This document shows, piece by piece, positions 36,931-48,985 of a DNA stretch of 64,000 nucleotides (within the stretch, counting starts at the first letter, position 1; each line of letters begins with the position of its first letter). The translations under genes were made by a program, and so were the position numbers. The stretch is taken from positions 436,014-500,013 of the forward strand of contig NW_006920417.1 of assembly GCF_000344685.1 (NCBI RefSeq), written 5' to 3'. The stretch is from Gloeophyllum trabeum ATCC 11539. Taxonomy: Eukaryota; Basidiomycota; Agaricomycetes; Gloeophyllales; Gloeophyllaceae. Under the pieces are notes generated by a model that ran no database searches, had not been told where the DNA came from, and saw only the letters and a list, made by a program, of their open reading frames with translations.

Positions 36931-39900
36931 ATGCATTCGATATCCGACTTGACCACTTTCTGTCGCAAAACCACTGGCGATGTCCCCCCAAAACTTGTGG
37001 TACGCACACTTTTCGGTTGGCACAGGAACGACCGAGCTTAGTTCTGTTCGGTTCATGGTAGGGGGCGTCCACAACGGTTGTAGGGTCAAAGATGTACCTG
37101 TTTGTAAGTCTGTCTGCGTTCCCCGTCGGGAACGGACCGTTGAAATGACTTGTGCAGGGCGGTCGACTCGTGACGGAGCGGCGGATGGTCGCAGATCTAT
37201 ACGTGTTTGATCTCGAGACCTTTGTTTGGGAGAAGATCGCTCCATACCCAGACGATGGGCTTCCCCCAGCACGATACTTCCATAGTGCGGATGCTTGTAT
37301 GTATTCGGTTCCTGTTCATTAATATCTGGGTCGTCTGACGTACGTTATCTAGGGAATAACAGTTTGATCATTTTCGGGGGAATGGGCATCAGCCCGGACT
37401 CTGACAATCCTGAGGACCTTTGTGTGCTGAATGACGTTCGGTTCTTCGATCTGTCCTCAAGGCGCTGGTCGTCTCCGTCTGTCACCGCTGCCTCCGAAAA
37501 TCTCATTCCCAAGGCTCGCTATGCACATCTTTCTTCGGTTACTTCGGATAGACTGTTCATCATCGGAGGACAAGACTTGGCAAATGTCTGGCTCGACGAC
37601 GTGCACATATATGATTTAAAGGCCAAGGCGTGGATACAGCGGCGAGACTATCCCAGACACTGCGGGACCTACCGCAGCGTCGCCGTTGCTTCCAATCTTC
37701 GCGTCCGGATTCCCGGAGATGAGGTCCGAAGTAGGTCGCCCCCAGGCACCAAGTTCCAGTACGAAAGATTGCCGCCGACCCCTGACAAATTCACGCATTG
37801 TGATTCCCTCGTCCACCTCCCTTATTCCACTGTCCCTACGGATGAGTACCCCAGTGACATATACCTGTACAGCAATTATAACGTACGTCGCGTAATAATT
37901 GACATCTCCAGTCCGTGATGCTCATCACGCGCCCCTTTCCAGTTCACAGATGTCAAGCGCGAACTCGAGGTGTTTACTCCCCTCCCAGGTCAGAAGTTCA
38001 ATATCACCGACCGCTCAAATGCTATGCAAGGCACATCGTTCCCGCCAGGCCTGCGCTTCCCTACTGGTGCTATTCTGGGTACTCACCTGATCATCGCCGG
38101 CACTTACCTCGCGCATACCTATCAATCCTTCTCTGTCTGGGCGCTCGATCTACAAACTATGCAGTGGTCTCGTATCGACCCCGGTAGTGCTCTGGCGACG
38201 GGCTCATGGTTCCGTGGCTGCCTCTGGCCGGAGGCCAATAAATTCTTAATTTTCGGTAATCGGTACGGGAATCTTGTCGAGGATTACAATCGAAGACTGC
38301 TGAGCTGGGACCACGTCGCTTGTATCGATCTCGAGGCGTTTGGAATTTATCAGCCGCCAAGGCTTCTCATAGATATACCCCAGCAGGAGCTTGGATTAGC
38401 GGCTTTGGAAGAAGGGGTCCTGGCGGACTTCGAAATTATATGTGATGATGGGCGTCGGATTGAGTGCTCTCGCAAAGTCTTGGAGGAACGCTGGCCGTGG
38501 ATGAAAGAACAGAGAAGGAAATTCCTTGCTGCAGCCCAGCGAACGTTGAACACGCTCCCGCAAAATTCGCAGCACGTCAGTCTCCCAGATATACCCGGTG
38601 CTTCGGGAACGGAGGACCCGAAGCCTGATCCACGCTTAACCCCCCGCTCGTTCAACTTATCGGAACCATACCCCATAGCCCTGGCCTTCGTGCAGTACTT
38701 CTATACTCTGTCCTTGATAACGCCATTACAGCACGCTCCCGCTGTGCTGAGCCAACTGCTGGTGCTGGCGAGCACCTACAAGCTCCATCATCTCGAAGAG
38801 CTGGTGAGGCATGCGATGCATCGAGCTTTATCGAACTCGACTTCCGTGGGGGTTTATGAGGTTGCCACCCTTTGCAGTTGCCGGAGTCTGCAGATTCGGT
38901 GAGTCCAGGCATTCTGTACTTGTGAAATCAATACTCAATCTTTTTAACAGAGCTCTCAAGACTGTCATGGTAAGCTGGAATTGGGAACCGTAGCTTTTGT
39001 CTGCTGACGGTCATCCATATAGTCATATAGTCAAAAGCGACCTGCAGTTCGTTCTCGGCCAGACAAAGATGGCGGTAGCGGTCCTGGTGGCCCTGGAGGT
39101 GGCGGTGGTAGCGGCGGTGGTGGTGGTAGTCGCTTCGATGGTCCTGGTCCGTCGGGTCCAGGTGGTGGCCCGTTAGGTGAAATGCCATCTGCCGCTAGAC
39201 CGCGGGGAATGTCAGACGCATTCTCTCGTAGCGTCTCTTCTGGAAATTCCTCTGGCATGCTGAGGCCTTCAAATATGCCTGACGGTACGTGAGGTCGGTC
39301 GACACGTGGTGTCTGTGATATTTATCGTGTTCTAGATATAGCCGCTTTTCTAGAGAGGCCTGACTCTATGATTGAGGAACACTTGCTGCTATCTCCACCT
39401 CGCCGGATGCTTGACAGGAAGGTTGCTCCACCACCTTTGCTACTAACAAGCCCGATAAATGGCAGTCACTCCCGGTCCAATAGCGCAGTTTCGATCTCTA
39501 CGGACAATGAAATATGTGCTGTGGCTGAACTCTTGTCTCCTGTGGTGGTTGATACGCGGGCTTCGTTCATCCAGGAGCCCCGTGATTTGACTCCGGTCAT
39601 GGAGGACTCGACGGATTCAGAAATCGATACGCCGCTCCCTGGAGATCACGACAGAAGTAGGCGGATCTCGTCCCTTTCAATGAAAGCGGCGTTATCCGCT
39701 GTTAGGCCGCCCTCTTCAAGGGCAACGTCCATCTACTCTGTAGAGTCGGGCATCGACTTAGATGCCGAACGATCTTCCGCTGATGAATTTGGAGACCGTG
39801 CGCACTTGGCTATTAATCAGAGCGCGTACCCGGCTTTCCACCTTCCTCGTCCCCGGCGTATTTACACAACCAGCGAGAGTGATCTGCCGTCTCTAACAAC

Positions 39901-40657
39901 GAGGACTTCCATGAGCTCTACTTCGAGCAGCCTTCCCGGAACTCCCAGCAGGTCTTCGCTGTCCTCTTCCCATCACGTCCATTCTCCTCCCGCGAGTCCA
40001 CTGCCCTTCCCGTCGGCGGAGCAGCTCGCTGCCATTCCTGAGAAGGCGTTCGAAGATGAGGATCCCCGAAGGCTATCCAGCAGCTCGGAGGAAAGTCTGA
40101 CGGCGATTTCTTTCGCCCCCGTAGAGCCTTCGCAGAGACGGATTCTCACCCTGGATATCGCAGCACCCGTTTCTGCTAGATCGGACGTGACCCTCATGGA
40201 GAACCCATTGCGCTCTTCACAAGGGTTACAACCGAAGCATAAGCAGAGCATGCCCAACTTGGACAACTCGAGGCACTCAGAAAGTACGTCGCGCTGGGGA
40301 TCATCCCCCACCCCTTCGTCCTCCCGAACAGTCTCCCCTTCTCCCCGATTTTCGGGCGGCAGTCTGCGCTTCTTGTCGACATCCAAGGCTGAAAAGGGCT
40401 CCTCGAGCGTGCGCTCTATTCTTCCCGGGGGCAAGGAGGCTATTACCAAGGACCGCGTTAATGATGCCAAAGCTCGCAAGGCGGAAGAAAAGCGGCGCAA
40501 GAAACAGGAGGCCAAAGAACGAACGGAGCAACTAGCTCTACAACTAAAGAAGCGCGCTGCTGACAGGAAGGCGGAACAAGAGAAACAGTCTGTGCATTCG
40601 AACGGGAGTCGAGACAAGAAAGACGCTGTCATGTACGGCGGTATGGTGTGGATGTAA
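36931..40657 (+). CDS. kelch-repeat and BTB-domain protein (Ral2/Mds3/Pmd1-like)
   Basis: Probably a signalling scaffold; the yeast relatives Mds3/Pmd1 and fission-yeast Ral2 affect Ras/TOR signalling, sporulation and morphology (assignment from block similarity only). Eight exons (36931-36999, 37062-37103, 37158-37296, 37353-37882, 37943-38898, 38951-38969, 39023-39284, 39336-40657) give 1112 residues. Kelch blades fill about residues 20-400 (PPARYFHSAD, LIIFGGMG, PKARYAHLSSVTSDRLFIIG, WLDDVHIYDL). A BTB-like domain follows (~415-560), from LADFEIICDDGRRIECSRKV to VLASTYKLHHLEELVRH. A glycine-rich tract and a long Ser/Pro-rich disordered region precede a basic, coiled-coil tail (KAEEKRRKKQEAKERTEQ). 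Exon 6 is only 19 nt. The start is supported by frame, but a short upstream exon is possible. Confidence 0.88.
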
Positions 40658-40994
40658 CATTTGCTATGATCTATGGTTCTATGATATCGGTGCTACCTCT
40701 TCAGCTCACTTGATTCTGTCCACTAACTGCTCCCATTCATTTGATTGCTTCCGTTGTGCATTAGTATATATTGTCTCTGCTTTAGGAGTAATGAGCATAC
40801 ATCACCATCGTTTGTACGAGGATGTTTATACCAGCGCCTGTCGGTGGATACTGCTTTCTTGCAGAGGCTGGGGGAAGGCGAACATTTATTCTGAAGGAAT
40901 CCTATTGCGTGAGAAACGATAGAATACATGGTACGTCAAAATTACAAGGGAATGAAATGCTTAGGACGAGGAACAGTAGAGACAGGAATCATAG
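40658..40994. other. convergent intergenic, 0.34 kb
   Basis: Lies between the 3' ends of the kelch-BTB gene (plus) and RING gene (minus). It must contain both terminators. No other feature is seen. Confidence 0.5.
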
Positions 40995-42859
40995 TTACTG
41001 AGAGATTATAACATCTGCTGACCATGCAGTGTTGCTGTCCGACTGAGCAACGTTGTTAGCCACTGCTTCCCTAGCAACTCGCGCTTCATCATCGGTGTGA
41101 GACGTCGTGAACCCTCGATTAACAGCGCTGAGGCATGAGGAGGGGTCCGCGCTGTACGTTGACGATTGTATTGACACCTGCACGTCCCGTTGTCCTCCGG
41201 ATTGCAGATCCTGGACAATACCAGGACTCGCCATAACGTGATTGACTGAAGTCAAATTGAAACATGATCAATATAGAGATAGCAAGGGACTTACATTCCC
41301 TAGCATGCGCTGCTCAGTCGGACCAGTGAGTAACAGGCCAAGTCTTCCTAGGCAGAATCAACATACCAAGATCCTTCTGTTTCTGGCAACCACTGCCATC
41401 AGGGCAGTCCATCCTCTTGACTATACTCTCGTCTAATAGCCCCTTTTGCCTTTCTCTAATCCACCAGTCGCGCAAACCCCAGAGAAGTACCTCCGTGGCG
41501 CATAGTCTACATATGCGACTCCGAGGAGCAGTGGGATCAGGGTCAGTACCTGCAACCACGCCGTGTACGTCGGAGAAAAGTTCCAATTCTATCAGGGGGG
41601 CGAAGCCTCTCGGCTGTCCCTGCAGATGTCCGACAATCTACGTGGAGGCTGTCAGCTCAGAAAGGCGCCTAAACACCGACGCTAGGACAATTAGAACATA
41701 CCTCTCGATAAATATGACGAGGGGTCAGTCTGTGTGCAGTGAGGTAGTCTATCATGATGTCGACTTCGACCGTATTACTGTCGAAGCATTCATACACCTC
41801 CGACGACATGATGAGATCGCCAATTTCAGACATTCCATGTGGGTGCTGAGAGAGCAACGGTGCAGCAACACAGCGACCTTGAACGCCAATGCCACAAAAT
41901 GAAACCTGGCATAGATCACATTTGGTACTGGTGGGCGCATTGAGGGCCATGAGGTTCTCGCTGTTTGTCCATAACTTAACTTTAGGCCCCCATAGAAGTT
42001 GCGAAGTAACCTACCAATTGCCACAGTATGCATGACCCGGTGGGGCGCCATCATCCAGGTGCCACGCATGGTCCAAGTCAGCAACTGGATCCGGGATAGG
42101 CTGAGGACATCTCCAGCCCCATGGATTTGCAGGGTCGCAGTGAGGGCAGGGACGCGCCAGATCAGTATTCTGATGTATCGTGGGCTCCGGAGAAGGCTCT
42201 CTAGGCAATGGAATCTGCTCCCCGTTAATTCCGGACGCTTTGCAATGATGGAATGTACCAACCCTCATAGATCCAGCGGTATAGACTTCATCTGCTTGCT
42301 GGCGTTCTCGCTCGGGACGGGCTTTGTGTGGCGCGGCTTTCAGGAGAAGATCGACCATGCGCTGAATAGCACGCGAAGGGGTAACGGAACCTGAAATACC
42401 ACGGCAAACGGGGCAGTTCGTTCCGCCGTTCTATGGTTCGCCTCAATCAACAAAGCATTACTCGTCCAGTGTGATCACTCACCCGAATCCACAACATACA
42501 GCAGCTTAAAGCACATACAGACATCAGCGACGCCAGCATCGCGTGATTTTCACTCATACGTACCTTCCACAGAAGAAATGTTGGCAGGGACTGACGATGA
42601 CAGGCCGGTATACCAGACCCGAGCAGCATCCGCACTGCAGCTCCTGTTCCATTTCATCTATGATTTGCTCTGCGTCCATACGGACGCAGCGTTCGTTGCA
42701 TTCATCTACACCACGATGCTTGTCTTCCTTCAGTCTCTTTCTGCTAGAGCCTTCTTCGCAATCTTCGAAGGACGGAGAAGCTCTGCGTTTCACGGTGGCA
42801 CAGACGAGACTTTGTTCCAAGCCAGACGAGGTAGAGCCTGCAGACACTTGGTGGGCCAT
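40995..42859 (-). CDS. CHFR-like RING-type E3 ubiquitin ligase without FHA domain
   Basis: Predicted E3 ligase. Seven exons (high to low: 42564-42859, 42483-42504, 42015-42430, 41702-41960, 41367-41637, 41295-41309, 40995-41245) give 509 residues. A C3HC4 RING spans about residues 76-115: C76, C79, C92, H94, C97, C100, C112, C115. A second Cys/His-rich module (PCPHCDPANPWGWRC ... GHAYCGNC, then CDLCQVSFCG) resembles the C-terminal region of CHFR. The N-terminus is only ~60 residues, too short for the FHA domain of CHFR/Dma proteins. Two exons are tiny: 22 nt, carrying a RING cysteine, and 15 nt, coding the HARE part of AHAREFNH. The 15-nt exon is required to keep the splice pattern; skipping it would also stay in frame. 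Confidence 0.82.
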
Positions 42860-43175
42860 GGTCTCGTACGTAGAGGGTACAGAGACTCCGACGAGTCAAT
42901 GCCGACGCTCGCTATGCAAGTAGTCCAGATAACCGTTAAGTTAAGGCGGTTAAGTACAGTGCTCATATACGGCACGCGGCATCTAGCCACAACCCGCCAC
43001 AATGCCTTAATGGGAAGGCGTGTCGGGAGCACTTGGATCGCCTCGAACGAGAGTTAGTCAAGAGGACTACCTAAACAACAGGTATATAATACAGTGCCAC
43101 TATATATCAATACATATTGCGATAGAGCAAGAAACTATCGAATTATGCGACGGGCGAGAGAGTTCGAGTCCGACG
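42860..43175. other. intergenic, 0.3 kb
   Basis: Promoter side of the RING gene and 3' side of the transcription-factor gene, both on the minus strand. Two inverted 7-9 base motifs around 42933-42955 (gttaagttaaggcggttaag) are the only notable sequence. Confidence 0.4.
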
Positions 43176-46100
43176 CTATATGATAGAGTTAGGATCTTCT
43201 AACGAAGGCAGCCTGAAGTTCGGCGGCGGCGGCGGCGTTATCCCCGCAATGTAGCAGGCTTCATTGAGTTCGGCCCTCAGACGCTCATACCGAGATCGTT
43301 GCTCTGCACGAGTCCGAAGTTCAGGAATTGTCAAGCGGTGACATTATTCGCATACCTGGGCATGGCCATAGAGCCGATAGGTAATCAATCGGTGGCAAAA
43401 GTGCCTTCGAGACCTCCAAAGCTTCCACGTACGTGTTGTCCCGAGCCCACAGGGATAGTGTCCTGTACGTCGGAGACATGGACATTAATATATGACGTGA
43501 TGTCATGCCACAGCTTACAGGTACTAACCTGGATACCTGGGCCATAAAATGGAAGACAAATAGAGGTCGCTTCGCCAGTACATTGGCAGCTTGACCGGTC
43601 ACCTTATTCAGTCCCTGCATCACTCGCTGGGCGACGGTTGTCTGATATCGCACTGTATCGAATGTTAGAGCTTATGGCGTAGTCGGGAAGATTTATCTTA
43701 CACCACTCGTCAGCCTTCCGTCTGTGGAAGATGCCATTGAAATCTCTGCAATATATTCTCCAATGTGAGTCCCGTCGAACTACCGGAGATGGGACTCACG
43801 CAGCTGCCTGTGGAATGAACTGCTGATACTCATGGGAAATGCACATGCGTATGCTAAGAGACCAGAGCTGAGCATGTTCCCGGATTATATGTGACATATC
43901 CGAACTTACTTGAACAGATATTCTCGGCTTAGAAACATGAATGATCGTTCTATATTACAGGTATGCTTGTCCAACATCTCTTCGATGGAATCTGCAAATA
44001 ACCAGGCTTTCACGGCGAAATGTGCCTTCTGTGTATTATCCGCGGTTTCATCGCAGCGCATCCGGAGGCAGCTGCTCCATAATAGCATGATCCGGGAATA
44101 TAGCGCCCATATGGACTCTACGCCCGGGCGTAGAGGCGCGAAGCAAGGTGATCGAGTCAACGACTCTCCTGGGGTGAGTAACGCATACTACGTGGCTTAA
44201 AATGAATACTCGTAGGACGAAGGTAGGAGTTGCACTCACGTTCGCGGGATCAACGACAAATAGGTTCAGTCCTCGTTCTCTGTGGGCCCACGCGTAGTTA
44301 CTGTGACCACAGGCTAGGAATAGCGTGCTCCAGCAGAGCCTGCGGCATTCCTCCTTCTTGATTTCAGCTTCTGACCATGTATCGTCCCAAGCAGGGGTAG
44401 ATAACCAGAGGGGGGTGTATTCTTTTGCTGCTGACCAAGTGTTTCCTAGAGACATGGAAGCGCAGGTGCACCCGGGAGACACAGCCTCTCCCAGGGAAGT
44501 GTATGGCATCATATCGTACGATGTAGCGTTCTGAGCAGGACCAAGGGAGGAGACTACCTCGGAGCCGGAACTGGGGCTACTTCCCCAAGTCGGCTGGCCT
44601 AGCAACCTCGGGCGACTTCTGTCGTAACTAGCGTGCAGCAGCGATGCTTGCGGATCGTCCGCGTCAAGGAGTGTCAGGTACAGACTGCGTATGATGCCGT
44701 CTAACAGAAACAGTGCCGAGGCAACCCGCGCGCTAGAATGATGTCGATGGCTGCAGACTTCAAAGAATGCTAGTAACTGAAAGACTTCAGACAAAGAGCG
44801 ACATTCAAGTACCACATACTCACCCAAGCCGCTTGCGCTAACGAACTGTCTATCCACCTTGCATTCAAACTGGCTTCCAGGGCTGCTTGGGCTTCGTCTC
44901 TGAGCTTCATGGCTTTCAATCTACCCGCTTCGCCTTCTTCAACTTCCGAACTATGCAGGAAGGTGACGACTGCCAAGGCGGCCAAAACCAGACTGGGCTG
45001 CATGTTCTCTCTCCGCCTTGTGTCAAAGAAGTCGTTGAGGAAACGTGGTACGTTAAAGAATGCGAACCAGTAGTTCGAGATCCGGAAAAGAGCTCGAAGG
45101 TCGGAGGTGATGCGACGCATGCCTAATTCCCGTTGGTGCACAGTAAGCGTGAGCGATCGATTGTCGGAAGTAAGATCGACATCGGAGTAGAATGTCAGCA
45201 AGGAATCCCACCAAGTTTTGCGAGCAAAACATAAGGACGGTTCAGCAGCAATGCTGACAGCGAGCACTTCCTCGTTCGGCAGACGGCCACCCCTTTTCTC
45301 TCTGGGGTTTCCGTCAAGTACAGGGATCAAGTCTGCGATGGCATTTTGAAAATCGACGACACGGATATCCTGACCTCCATACTGTGCCGAACCCTACGAC
45401 ACTATCAACGGCGAAACATATAGGAACGCACCATCAAACACTCACCTCGCCAGACAGTTTGTACCGGTCAGAGGTCCCAGATAAGTCCTCAGAAGACGGT
45501 GAGCGTACATCACTCGTTAAGGGGTAAGCGCTATATGGGGGTTCTTCTACGAAAGGAGCAGTGAAGTTTTGGGACACCCATCCTTGTGTTGGAACCTCTG
45601 TAACTGAGACATATTCACCCGAAAGAGGATATTCAGCTGGGAAACGGCTGAAATCACAGGTAGGAGCCTCCGCATCCCCTTCCGCCACACTCTTGCTGGG
45701 TCCCGAATCCGATCTGACCCGTCGGCGACGGCCTCGACTTGTGGAATCTGCGGGCTCAACGGAAGAACCTTTCGCGGACCTCTGCCGAGCGCCCTGCAAC
45801 CTGTCTGGACCTCGCCGTTTGGGAGTGGCATCGTACGAGCATAAGAATGAATCAGGGCGACGATTACAGTTGTAGCAAATCGGTTTCGCTCCATCACAGC
45901 GGATTTTGCGGCTTCGGCTGTATCGAAGGAAGTACGAATACAGTGTCAGAAACGAACGATAACATGAGCATCCGCGTACTCCATGCGTGTCCTGAGTGGA
46001 ACCCACATACCATTGTAAGCAGGCGACGAAAACGCGCTGTCGAGGCTTTCCCTGGGTCGTGGGCGGCTGTCCTGGGGCTAGTTCGATATGTGGCTTTTCC

Positions 46101-46270
46101 CGCCGTGCCTTTCTGGCTTTCCCTGACGTACTAGATGAATTTCCGCGACCATCGAGGCTCTCTGAGCCGCTGACAGTGGGCGATGTCGACTGAGCAAGCC
46201 CCACCTCAGAACGACACGGATCACCTGGTGAATCGACTTCTGCAGCAATGTAGGGGTCGAGGTCAGACAT
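43176..46270 (-). CDS. Zn2Cys6 fungal transcription factor
   Basis: Predicted nuclear DNA-binding regulator. Ten exons (high to low: 46011-46270, 45446-45917, 44824-45393, 44240-44776, 43910-44187, 43800-43853, 43702-43745, 43529-43652, 43356-43462, 43176-43303) give 857 residues. The zinc cluster is C84-x2-C87-x6-C94-x6-C101-x2-C104-x8-C113, followed by the basic linker PKRRGPDR. The middle region (QYGGQDIRVVDFQNAIADL ... FHSSEVEEGEAGRLKAMKL ... RRLCWSTLFLACGHSNYAWAH) matches the fungal-specific transcription factor domain. An in-frame ATG at 46555 would add 95 Ser/Leu-rich residues; 46270 was chosen because the upstream part looks like leader sequence. The first intron (45918-46010, 93 nt) splits the Cys87 codon and has no stop, so its retention stays in frame. 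Target genes are unknown; the divergent lipase and the oxidase are candidates. Confidence 0.88.
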
Positions 46271-47089
46271 GTTGGGTCGGGCAGCGCGTGTATAAGAGGA
46301 AAGGCGAGCCAAGGCTGAGGTACTGTGGAGAGAAGGCAGAGAACGAGGGACTGAATGGGCAGATCGAGCGGTAGAAGGATCTGAAAGATTCCCGGAGTCC
46401 AGCAAGATACCGCACTGTGAGAGTGAGAGCAAGTGGGAATTGTATAATTCGGTGGTCAGAAGGGCATGCGCAAATGTCTCGGGACAGCTTGTCCTCCGAC
46501 TGTCTTGTGCGAGGTACGAGTGAAGGGGGAACGGATGGCGCAGGTTCAGCGACATTTCGTGACGGTAGGTAAATGTTCTTACAGACCTAACAGTACTTAT
46601 ACAATTTGCTCACAAACGTTGCGCTCGGGAACCGAATTTTAGGGACCCCTTAATCAAAGAAAGCCTTGCAACCAGATTTTCTAGTACCACCGAGGATCTT
46701 TCATGAGCCACCGAGCCAAACGAGCACTGAGCGGAGGATGGAACCCGTAGTCGTGCTATTCCAAGGCTCAGTGCGGGGGGAATAAGTTCAATCTGTCAGT
46801 TACATGGGCGAGGACCACGAGAAAGCGTAATGGGAACTCCCGCCCCCCCCCCTGCTTACGGCAATATTCAAAATCAATTCAGAAATGGACTGAATTCAGA
46901 TATTCACGTGGTCGCAGCATCATACATTGTCATACATTCATTATATTATACACTACGTGCCAACATCTATCGTGGATTAAAGAGGCGCGACGGTGATACG
47001 AGGCTCTATGGACGGTGGTAGTCTCTGGGCCAGCTGGTTATCGATATCGCAATGCCTAAGTAATTTCATTTCGTCATTTATTTATTACA
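46271..47089. other. intergenic and regulator promoter, 0.8 kb
   Basis: Upstream side of the Zn2Cys6 gene. It includes an alternative N-terminal extension (to 46555) and a poly-C run at about 46843-46851. No other gene is seen. Confidence 0.45.
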
Positions 47090-47504
47090 AGTAGACTATC
47101 TCATAATGCATAGGGTCGGTCCCCGGTTCCGGCGATGCAGTGTGAGGTCGTATGCACTTGTATATTGTCACAAATCGTGACATGCGGTGACAATTGTAGG
47201 TATCCTGTCACACTATCCATGCATCAGATACTGGATGGTGATCATTTCACGCCCAAATGGCTGGGAATGGCTACAAGTCACCATGAATGGGCTAGTAAAG
47301 GGCAAATGTAATGCCAAAAGCTCACCTATCAACTACCTTATGCATAATCAGGTCGGTGGTTGGCACCCTGAAATTAAATCGCTATGCATTATGCAGTAGT
47401 AGATTTTTTGCGTAGATACATAGGAACAAGCATGGTTCCGGCCTCCAGCTATGCACTAGGAGGTATTATGCATTATGATGTGATGCATTATGAGATAGTC
47501 TACT
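47090..47504. mobile_element. 415-bp MITE with perfect 22-bp terminal inverted repeats
   Basis: Positions 47090-47111 and 47483-47504 are exact inverted copies (start agtagactatctcataatgc). Just outside, both sides continue as ta-ca-(a)gtagac, so the real ends may be CA(A)GTAGAC with a TA target duplication, as in Tc1/mariner-type MITEs. The element has no coding capacity. It lies between the divergent regulator and lipase genes. Confidence 0.75.
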
Positions 47505-48985
47505 GTATTTCGCTTCAGCGGCTTGGCATAGATAGATACAAGACTCAGCGCGAAATCTTGCCACAATGATAACACCTCGCCCAAACCTCGCCACAGACAT
47601 GATATCCGCTCAAGACTCCTCAGGCTCCTGTCAAATGGGTGGCGAAGCCCGAACCTCGCGCGATAGCCATTCCAATTTAACCTCACAGGAGTGACAGGAC
47701 GCTTCCAGACCAGTGCCAGTGACGCACACATCAGCAATGCGACAGCGTGCTTGAGAATGGTGGCCAATGTTCTGGGTATCTGACGGGCTCACGACCGCGA
47801 GTTATAAACGTTCCACTATATCACTTCTTAGTCTTCTCGGGAAAGGGAGCAACTTGCTAATCACAAATCACATAGCAGAAGCACGGTCCAAGGAAGCGGG
47901 ATATCTCGCGTCTCCGACGGCATTACTTACGACGGACAACAGAAGCAAAGAACTGGTGAATGATACCGAGACCTACTCGGATCCGGCCCCGGTGGTGGAC
48001 CAAGTTACATAGATGTCCAGCGTTGCGAGGCGCGAAAGGAGCTCGAGATCTCGAGCAGGCGACGGCTGAGATGTTCCGCAGACCTATCAATTTCTTAGTG
48101 GAGACCAGCAGACTGATGTGCCGCGCTTTGCTCTAACGCCAGTAAAACCACGGATTCAGATGAATTCGGACCGCCATAGTGATCTAAGGTATGAGACACA
48201 CTTCAGGCGTACGTGGATCTATCCAGGTGATCAGAGGCCCTGCAGACGAGAGAACGCGGCTCGAAGTCGTGATTTGATGAGTCGATGCGGGTAAAACAGG
48301 GAGATCTAATCATTCAGACGATACAAGTCCAACAGAGTGCGTCTGATCAAGTTGACCAGAGGACCCGAATGCCCTGGACAAATCGGGGATATGATACGAT
48401 TCCAGTCTAAGACCGTCGGCACAGCCGGGCCGGTGCGTACGCTCGGTTCACCACAGCCAAGTCCGACAAGAACTCTGACATGTACTTGTGGTGAGTCTAC
48501 TATCATCGTAAGCACATTTAGGTCCTACGTTCCCCGCAACGGACTGACTTCCATACGTACTATGTAGGACAATGCCCCACCCCCACACTTATGCGTGTGT
48601 ATGAATTAAGCGCGGACATCAGCATCAGGAATTCGAAGCCACAGCAGCCGCGCAGTTCAGAACGATGAAGGTCACCCTTGTGACCGCTGATGCAAACGAC
48701 AATCAATCAGAGCTCAGCTCTCGACAGCGGCGGGAACCGTTGCATGCGAGTACGCAGTAAGCGACCCTTCCAGCCGATACGAGGGCTTGCGACACACTTG
48801 ATCCTCTCAGCTTCTCCGAAAACGCGCTGTGCGAGCTGTGCAGACAAGCTCGATATTGCAGACAAGCTCGATATTTATACCACGGACTATTGTCAGGATG
48901 CGTTTGTCGGTGGCATTTCCTCTCCGATTTTCCGAGACCGTGAACCCCGCCAACGGCGTGTTATACCCTTGGTCTCCAGCATAAT
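47505..48985. other. intergenic, 1.5 kb, ending in the lipase promoter
   Basis: Only short frames are present. The lipase-proximal 300 bp contains a tandem 18-bp duplication overlapping a TATA-like box. Confidence 0.5.
48841..48879 (+). promoter_or_regulatory. tandem 18-bp duplication with TATA-like box, lipase promoter
   Basis: Unit cagacaagctcgatattg (48841-48858) is repeated at 48859-48876 with one change that creates tatttata (48872-48879), 107 nt before the lipase start codon. This is the best core-promoter candidate for that gene. Confidence 0.55.

Noticed and set aside
41669..41950. Prokaryotic-style CRISPR, operon or phage features anywhere in the window
   Set aside because: No regularly spaced direct repeats or polycistronic layout. 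Gene structure is intron-rich and eukaryotic throughout.
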